From Herpetosiphon gulosus (lineage in GTDB: Bacteria > Chloroflexota > Chloroflexia > Chloroflexales > Herpetosiphonaceae), in contig NZ_BAABRU010000005.1 in the NCBI RefSeq assembly GCF_039545135.1, forward strand, positions 346,004-410,003: a stretch of 64,000 nucleotides of DNA, written 5' to 3'. How positions within the stretch are numbered: position 1 is the stretch's first letter; each line of letters opens with the position of its first letter. Below are positions 56,880 to 64,000 of the stretch, piece after piece. A model generated the notes under the pieces. That model made no database searches, was not told the DNA's origin, and saw nothing but the letters and a program-made list of their open reading frames with translations. The position numbers were made by a program, and so were the translations under genes.

Positions 56880-58376
56880 TGTAATGTAAGTTGAAAATAT
56901 CCAACATGCGATAACGATTCAAATAACCAAAATCCTCGGAAGGGGATTAAAACCTAATAGTTGAACGTCCTCTGGTAATTCGATTATGTATTCAAATAAC
57001 CAAAATCCTCGGAAGGGGATTAAAACTGTAGTTTACTTACCTCGTATTGCCGCGCTTCAAGCGCATTCAAATAACCAAAATCCTCGGAAGGGGATTAAAA
57101 CTGATTGCCAAATCCAACAGCGTTCGAACGTTGATTCCATTCAAATAACCAAAATCCTCGGAAGGGGATTAAAACTATTTGCCTTCCATTGCGCATCAGC
57201 TTTCTCGCGCTCTATTCAAATAACCAAAATCCTCGGAAGGGGATTAAAACCGATCAATGCCTGGCGTTGGCCGTTGATCGTGTTGAATTCAAATAACCAA
57301 AATCCTCGGAAGGGGATTAAAACATTAGCCCAAACACGTAGAGCGCAACGCGATTCTAATGGATTCAAATAACCAAAATCCTCGGAAGGGGATTAAAACC
57401 TGCACAGGCCGATCAATTCATCAGCGCTACATTGTTCATTCAAATAACCAAAATCCTCGGAAGGGGATTAAAACCCTTAGCAACGAGGTTTTCAGCAATC
57501 AAATGGAGATCACATTCAAATAACCAAAATCCTCGGAAGGGGATTAAAACCGCAGCGGTCAAGGTGTGCCCTTCCGCGCCCACCATATATTCAAATAACC
57601 AAAATCCTCGGAAGGGGATTAAAACCGATCATTGCGGGCGGCTTGTTTACCACTCAAGTTTTTAAATTCAAATAACCAAAATCCTCGGAAGGGGATTAAA
57701 ACCGATCAAGTCAAGCGCTTCCGCCACACTCAGGCGGCGATTCAAATAACCAAAATCCTCGGAAGGGGATTAAAACACCACAACTGATCAATAGGGGTAT
57801 GTCGTCTATGAAGGATTCAAATAACCAAAATCCTCGGAAGGGGATTAAAACTCGCTATGACGATCTCCCTCAAGCCAGAGAGCGACGATTCAAATAACCA
57901 AAATCCTCGGAAGGGGATTAAAACGGACGTTAACCACGCGCCAAGCAGTGGGATGACGCACATTCAAATAACCAAAATCCTCGGAAGGGGATTAAAACCT
58001 TCGTCAGCAGCCTTTTTGCCAACGATCTGCAATTGGATTCAAATAACCAAAATCCTCGGAAGGGGATTAAAACGCTCTACCGTGAATGTACCATTATTCG
58101 CAGGGTTGGTAGCATTCAAATAACCAAAATCCTCGGAAGGGGATTAAAACTCATTTCTGTATAACGTATAAGTACCTGGCCTGGTCTATTCAAATAACCA
58201 AAATCCTCGGAAGGGGATTAAAACAGTTGATACCGCGTCAATAGACTCTTCTGGACCCATAGATTCAAATAACCAAAATCCTCGGAAGGGGATTAAAACG
58301 TGATTAGCACGTCAGCATCCCACAAGGCCCGATAAATTGATTCAAATAACCAAAATCCTCGGAAGGGGATTAAAAC

Positions 58377-58411
58377 GCCAAACATAGCGCTAATGTACCG
58401 TGCCTGTTTAC
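58377..58411 (+). other. Spacer overlapping its neighbour (first of pair)
   Basis: Its last 23 bases (58389-58411, starting GCTAATGTACCG) are identical to the first 23 bases of the next spacer. The two protospacers overlap on the same strand with a 12-base shift. Confidence 0.92.
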
Positions 58412-58448
58412 ATTCAAATAACCAAAATCCTCGGAAGGGGATTAAAAC

Positions 58449-58486
58449 GCTAATGTACCGTGCCTGTTTACCAGCTTCATCAGCGC
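58449..58486 (+). other. Spacer overlapping its neighbour (second of pair)
   Basis: The first 23 bases (58449-58471) repeat the end of the preceding spacer, then the sequence goes on with CAGCTTCATCAGCGC. Confidence 0.92.
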
Positions 58487-58604
58487 ATTCAAATAACCAA
58501 AATCCTCGGAAGGGGATTAAAACACGGTTGGCGCGTGGCTCTGAACCCTCAAGCTGGGCTACCAGCTATTCAAATAACCAAAATCCTCGGAAGGGGATTA
58601 AAAC

Positions 58605-58641
58605 CATACATAAGCCCTAGCATAAATAAACACGTAAATAC
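58605..58641 (+). other. Duplicated spacer, copy 1
   Basis: This 37-base spacer, starting CATACATAAGCCCTAG, is identical to the one at 60188-60224. The spacers on either side differ between the two places. Confidence 0.95.
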
Positions 58642-60187
58642 ATTCAAATAACCAAAATCCTCGGAAGGGGATTAAAACGGAAAAAGAATGATAATCACAG
58701 GCTATATGCTCATTGATTCAAATAACCAAAATCCTCGGAAGGGGATTAAAACGTAGATATGATTTTCTGCTCATACGGGTCGAGTGACTCCATTCAAATA
58801 ACCAAAATCCTCGGAAGGGGATTAAAACCCACAAGTAGGCAGTTTCTGCATTCGTTTTAACAACGCTCAATTCAAATAACCAAAATCCTCGGAAGGGGAT
58901 TAAAACGTGTGATAGCTGAGCTTTTCTGAGCGGGTATAAATCCATTCAAATAACCAAAATCCTCGGAAGGGGATTAAAACGGAAACCGTCCTTAGTTTTG
59001 CGGTCGCCGCTGGCAAGATTCAAATAACCAAAATCCTCGGAAGGGGATTAAAACGGTGATCGCATACGTTGAAAGCACCCAAAACTTTGCCATTCAAATA
59101 ACCAAAATCCTCGGAAGGGGATTAAAACAAAACGGTCTATCCGATTCTGATAGCGTCCAAATGGTGATTCAAATAACCAAAATCCTCGGAAGGGGATTAA
59201 AACCGGTTGAGCTTGCTACGGTTGATTTTGCGGTTGTCATTATTCAAATAACCAAAATCCTCGGAAGGGGATTAAAACCCCCAAACTCTTGGCTAACAAT
59301 TTTATCCTTGAGTTCCATTCAAATAACCAAAATCCTCGGAAGGGGATTAAAACCAAACGGGCTGAAGAGGCTATCGAAGAAGCCTCGAAAAATTCAAATA
59401 ACCAAAATCCTCGGAAGGGGATTAAAACGGATCGATGCAAACCAATTTTTGCCAGCAATATAGACTATTCAAATAACCAAAATCCTCGGAAGGGGATTAA
59501 AACTCTAACTCAAAGCAAGCTAACGTTGGTGCAGTCATCTAGCATTCAAATAACCAAAATCCTCGGAAGGGGATTAAAACGCCCAGCACCGCAAACGAAG
59601 CAGTGCAAAGAGGCCAAAGATTCAAATAACCAAAATCCTCGGAAGGGGATTAAAACTTTCGGAGCCTTGCTCACTTTGGCGTATGGTAAGTTTGAATTCA
59701 AATAACCAAAATCCTCGGAAGGGGATTAAAACCTAATGGGATCAAACACCCTCCAGCGTAGTGCATGCATTCAAATAACCAAAATCCTCGGAAGGGGATT
59801 AAAACTAAGATAAAAGAAAGGCTCAGTGACCATCGAAAGCGCATTCAAATAACCAAAATCCTCGGAAGGGGATTAAAACCGTCGGACTCGCATTCGGGTT
59901 GCTCACTCTTGCTCATCCATTCAAATAACCAAAATCCTCGGAAGGGGATTAAAACCATCTTGGTCGCCAAGTCGCGGAATCGGAACAGGTGAAACATTCA
60001 AATAACCAAAATCCTCGGAAGGGGATTAAAACGGAGTTGCCCGCGCACGCGGGTGGACTCTAACCGAATCAATTCAAATAACCAAAATCCTCGGAAGGGG
60101 ATTAAAACCGGTTGCTACGATGAATACCCCCGCCAATGCTGCATGTTCTTATTCAAATAACCAAAATCCTCGGAAGGGGATTAAAAC

Positions 60188-60224
60188 CATACATAAGCCC
60201 TAGCATAAATAAACACGTAAATAC
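60188..60224 (+). other. Duplicated spacer, copy 2
   Basis: Exact copy of 58605-58641, 1,583 bases further from the leader, with unrelated flanking spacers. Confidence 0.95.
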
Positions 60225-63125
60225 ATTCAAATAACCAAAATCCTCGGAAGGGGATTAAAACTGCACGAGTTTGGAACACCCAACAAGGGCGCTATGTTCC
60301 ATTCAAATAACCAAAATCCTCGGAAGGGGATTAAAACAGATTTGGAACCTGAAAATCAAAATCCAACCTGTGAAATTTATTCAAATAACCAAAATCCTCG
60401 GAAGGGGATTAAAACGAATTGCCAGCTTGCCTGCCGTGTCAGCGGTGGCATACTATTCAAATAACCAAAATCCTCGGAAGGGGATTAAAACTGTCATTGA
60501 CTGGATACGAAATTCTAACTCTTGTTTTTTATTCAAATAACCAAAATCCTCGGAAGGGGATTAAAACAAAGCGGCTATGCTTTAGGGATACTGCGTTTAT
60601 TTTCGATTCAAATAACCAAAATCCTCGGAAGGGGATTAAAACTTACTTTTGTTAGCGTTGTTCTAAGTTATGGCGTAAATTTGATTCAAATAACCAAAAT
60701 CCTCGGAAGGGGATTAAAACCAATCAATATTCAGGCAAGGAATGGCAAGCGTTGAATATTCAAATAACCAAAATCCTCGGAAGGGGATTAAAACTGAAAT
60801 TATCGATCTGATTCGTGAGCGGTATCCTGAAAATTCAAATAACCAAAATCCTCGGAAGGGGATTAAAACGTATCGCACAAGGCATTACAAGCCGTTCAGG
60901 TGCTATCCTATTCAAATAACCAAAATCCTCGGAAGGGGATTAAAACTGCCCAAGATCACTTACACGGCCTTCGGCCTCTAGTGATTCAAATAACCAAAAT
61001 CCTCGGAAGGGGATTAAAACTTCGGATAATCGCCGCGCTTTGATAGCTCAGCCTCACGCATTCAAATAACCAAAATCCTCGGAAGGGGATTAAAACGCTT
61101 CGCCATGCTTGGTGTACACCACACAGCCTGCTGCAATTCAAATAACCAAAATCCTCGGAAGGGGATTAAAACCTTAACTATCAGCTCATTCGCTCAAGCT
61201 TTCACAAACATTCAAATAACCAAAATCCTCGGAAGGGGATTAAAACGCACGCCAACCGCAACGATCTCGCCAGTTTCAATATGGATTCAAATAACCAAAA
61301 TCCTCGGAAGGGGATTAAAACTCACTTGACCGACGATTCAAACCCGTTCTGTTTACAGTATTCAAATAACCAAAATCCTCGGAAGGGGATTAAAACTGAC
61401 GTTACTCGATAGGTACGACCTTCAATAATAATAATATTCAAATAACCAAAATCCTCGGAAGGGGATTAAAACGTTCTTTTTCTGTATGTATGAGGTACTG
61501 TATCCAAATTCAAATAACCAAAATCCTCGGAAGGGGATTAAAACGTTAAAGGCAGCGTTGCTACCAAGTCGAGCCTACCTGTATTCAAATAACCAAAATC
61601 CTCGGAAGGGGATTAAAACTTAATGGCTATTGATGGTGATCAGAAAAGAGAAAAGAAAATTCAAATAACCAAAATCCTCGGAAGGGGATTAAAACAGAAA
61701 TTTTGTACTTGCATGATTCACTCCTAGAGATAATGATTCAAATAACCAAAATCCTCGGAAGGGGATTAAAACTGAGAAACCCCGTATTGTAGACATGCCC
61801 CGCTAGGTGTTATTCAAATAACCAAAATCCTCGGAAGGGGATTAAAACCATAAACCGATACGTATCGGGATCTTCTCCCCGATGTGGATTCAAATAACCA
61901 AAATCCTCGGAAGGGGATTAAAACCGCGTCCAAATCTATTTTGAATGATTCGCGCATAAGATTCAAATAACCAAAATCCTCGGAAGGGGATTAAAACATT
62001 AATATAGACCCGCAACGGTAGCGATAACGTGTTATACATTCAAATAACCAAAATCCTCGGAAGGGGATTAAAACCGAAGCGCTCAACCTCTTTATCGTTG
62101 GCGCGGACGTTATATTCAAATAACCAAAATCCTCGGAAGGGGATTAAAACCTCAAGAGGCGCTGAAGGCCGAGCAAGAGCAAATGAATTCAAATAACCAA
62201 AATCCTCGGAAGGGGATTAAAACATTCGTATGAAGCATTGGCCGAGGCAGAACGCCAAGCCCATTCAAATAACCAAAATCCTCGGAAGGGGATTAAAACG
62301 GAGACGGCCGTTGACGGAGAGTACGAGCAGTACGTTTATTCAAATAACCAAAATCCTCGGAAGGGGATTAAAACCTCGCGTCTTGGCCAAGATACCGAGG
62401 ACGGATGCTTTGATTCAAATAACCAAAATCCTCGGAAGGGGATTAAAACTTACTTCAAACTTCATACCAACTAATCCTACACTATCACATTCAAATAACC
62501 AAAATCCTCGGAAGGGGATTAAAACCATCAAAGACGAGCGTTGTAGTCGGGACGGTTGCAGGCTCATTCAAATAACCAAAATCCTCGGAAGGGGATTAAA
62601 ACGTACAGTATAGCGCTCGAGTGGCTTATCTGTCAACGCATTCAAATAACCAAAATCCTCGGAAGGGGATTAAAACGTTATTTTGTATGGCATGAACAAG
62701 GTGCAATTGTTGTTCATTCAAATAACCAAAATCCTCGGAAGGGGATTAAAACCCATGGCCCTGGCGGTCTGTTTTCAACCCCAGGCATGGAATTCAAATA
62801 ACCAAAATCCTCGGAAGGGGATTAAAACGCGAAAATCCGACCGTTGACGGCGTACACCACGCGGATTCAAATAACCAAAATCCTCGGAAGGGGATTAAAA
62901 CGGATAATTCTCTTTTGACCAATCAGCAGGCAACATCATTCAAATAACCAAAATCCTCGGAAGGGGATTAAAACAATGCGCGTAAAGAGCAAGTAAAGCT
63001 TATTGCTTCAGGCAAATTCAAATAACCAAAATCCTCGGAAGGGGATTAAAACGAAATAGCGCGTATCGCTCGGATCGTAGCGGCTATCATTCAAATAACC
63101 AAAATCCTCGGAAGGGGATTAAAAC

Positions 63126-63164
63126 TAATCGACTTGTCGTGCGAGATACATCAACCAATGAAGC
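63126..63164 (+). other. Distal spacer nearly matching the spacer at 37486
   Basis: The last 27 bases match 37486-37512 except for one base. Being near the trailer end, this should be the older of the two acquisitions. Confidence 0.85.
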
Positions 63165-63840
63165 ATTCAAATAACCAAAATCCTCGGAAGGGGATTAAAA
63201 CAGAAAGCGAAGTCTACGCGGCCATGAACCGCGTCTTGCTATTCAAATAACCAAAATCCTCGGAAGGGGATTAAAACGTTCAGGCTGATGCTCAGCTACA
63301 AAGGCGATAAGTTCATTCAAATAACCAAAATCCTCGGAAGGGGATTAAAACATGCACGGCGGGTCATTTGTCTCAAGTCACGCCAACAGGATTCAAATAA
63401 CCAAAATCCTCGGAAGGGGATTAAAACAGCGAGAGGCTAATGCTTCAATCGTACCCAGTTGCGCCGATTCAAATAACCAAAATCCTCGGAAGGGGATTAA
63501 AACCGAATCACCTCCAGTAAGTCAACGCCAACAATTTTGTTATTCAAATAACCAAAATCCTCGGAAGGGGATTAAAACAATTTCTTCCTCGACGCTGAAA
63601 CTGCCAACCACGTAAAGATTCAAATAACCAAAATCCTCGGAAGGGGATTAAAACATCATTCCCTCGGGGCGATAGAGGTCACTCCACTGGATTCAAATAA
63701 CCAAAATCCTCGGAAGGGGATTAAAACGCAGGTATGATGTATCACGCGGTACAACGCATTATTCAAGATTCAAATAACCAAAATCCTCGGAAGGGGATTA
63801 AAACCGAATTTGGAGCCATGACTGATCTCAAACAAACCAA

Positions 63841-63877
63841 ATTCAAATAACCAAAATCCTCGGAAGGGGATTATGTC
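63841..63877 (+). repeat. Terminal degenerate CRISPR repeat
   Basis: The first 33 bases match the consensus. The last four are TGTC instead of AAAC. This marks the trailer end and confirms that the leader is at 21.4 kb. Confidence 0.92.
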
Positions 63878-64000
63878 ACTTTCCGCCCTATACTACACAA
63901 AAATCGTTAGCAATCGCGCTCAATAATCGTCGGCAATCGTGCCCAATGTGGCCGATCGTCGGCAATACTGCTCATCTGACGTGCATTGCACCCCCATGTC
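63878..64000. other. Post-array region with short direct repeats
   Basis: ATCGTTAGCAAT (63903), ATCGTCGGCAAT (63926) and ATCGTCGGCAAT (63955) are three copies of one motif, the first two followed by CGCGCTCAAT or CGTGCCCAAT. Spacing is 23 and 29 bases. No gene is seen; the window ends here. Confidence 0.55.

Larger units (their letters stand above)
21603..63877 (+). CRISPR. Very large type III-A CRISPR array, about 560 repeats
   Basis: The 37-bp repeat starts ATTCAAATAACCAAAA and ends GGAAGGGGATTAAAAC. Spacers measured by hand are 32-42 bases and the mean unit is about 75 bases. The span of 42,275 bases therefore gives about 560 repeats (estimated, not counted one by one). Repeat positions 15-21 (AATCCTC) pair with 26-32 (GGGGATT) around the GNRA loop GGAA, with one T/G wobble. 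Cas6 cutting after GGGG would leave the handle ATTAAAAC. Repeats looked identical except 56843-56879 (one base) and the last (63841-63877, final four bases TGTC instead of AAAC). No gene or insertion interrupts the array. Open frames across it on both strands are repeat translations, not proteins. Confidence 0.99.

Noticed and set aside
61322..61360. Spacer with GATTCAAACCCG, like an antisense T-arm
   Set aside because: On the reverse strand the five-base T-stem does not pair and the loop is not TTCRA.
21643..63615. Hundreds of open frames with repeating peptides such as SNNQNPRKGIKT, IQITKILGRGLK and VLIPFRGFWLFE
   Set aside because: They are translations of the CRISPR repeat in different frames joined by spacer codons. 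No ribosome binding sites or conserved proteins; not genes.

Overview
The window reads like a Chloroflexota chromosome, most likely a Herpetosiphon-type filamentous bacterium. That is an inference from style: roughly balanced GC in the housekeeping genes, a large MalT-like LuxR regulator, and binding-protein ABC transporters. No rRNA gene is present to confirm it. Three regions can be separated.

Region 1 (1-9.6 kb) is ordinary chromosome. It holds the 5' part of an S9 prolyl-oligopeptidase-type peptidase (minus strand, running off the window), a LuxR/MalT-like ATPase regulator, a histidine phosphatase, and a four-gene ABC importer operon (lipoprotein, two permeases, ATPase).

Region 2 (9.9-21.4 kb) is a complete type III-A CRISPR-Cas operon on the plus strand: cas10 (csm1), csm2, csm3, csm4, csm5, a very AT-rich gene of unknown function, two CARF-HEPN (Csm6/Csx1-like) genes, cas6, cas1 and cas2. 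Cas10 keeps its GGDD cyclase site but lacks the N-terminal HD nuclease. The expected defence is therefore target-RNA cutting by Csm3 plus cyclic oligoadenylate made by Cas10, which switches on the two CARF-HEPN ribonucleases. Cas6 would process the array transcript, and Cas1-Cas2 would add spacers at the leader just after cas2. The AT-rich gene (about 20% GC) sits behind a 15-bp perfect inverted repeat. Its N-terminal motif resembles one I know from bacterial NTPase/caspase-like conflict proteins. It is the best candidate here for an undescribed component.

Region 3 (21.4-63.9 kb) is a leader of about 200 bp followed by one uninterrupted CRISPR array of about 42.3 kb. The repeat is 37 bp and the mean unit is about 75 bp, so there are roughly 560 repeats. 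Repeats are almost perfectly uniform: I saw one internal substitution, and the last repeat is degenerate at its 3' end. The leader carries two perfect DnaA-box sequences and a promoter-like pair whose -10 overlaps the first repeat. Within the array I found an exact spacer duplicate, several overlapping or near-identical spacer pairs, spacers antisense to translation starts, spacers that are themselves hairpins, and one spacer antisense to a tRNA. The last 120 bases carry short direct repeats.
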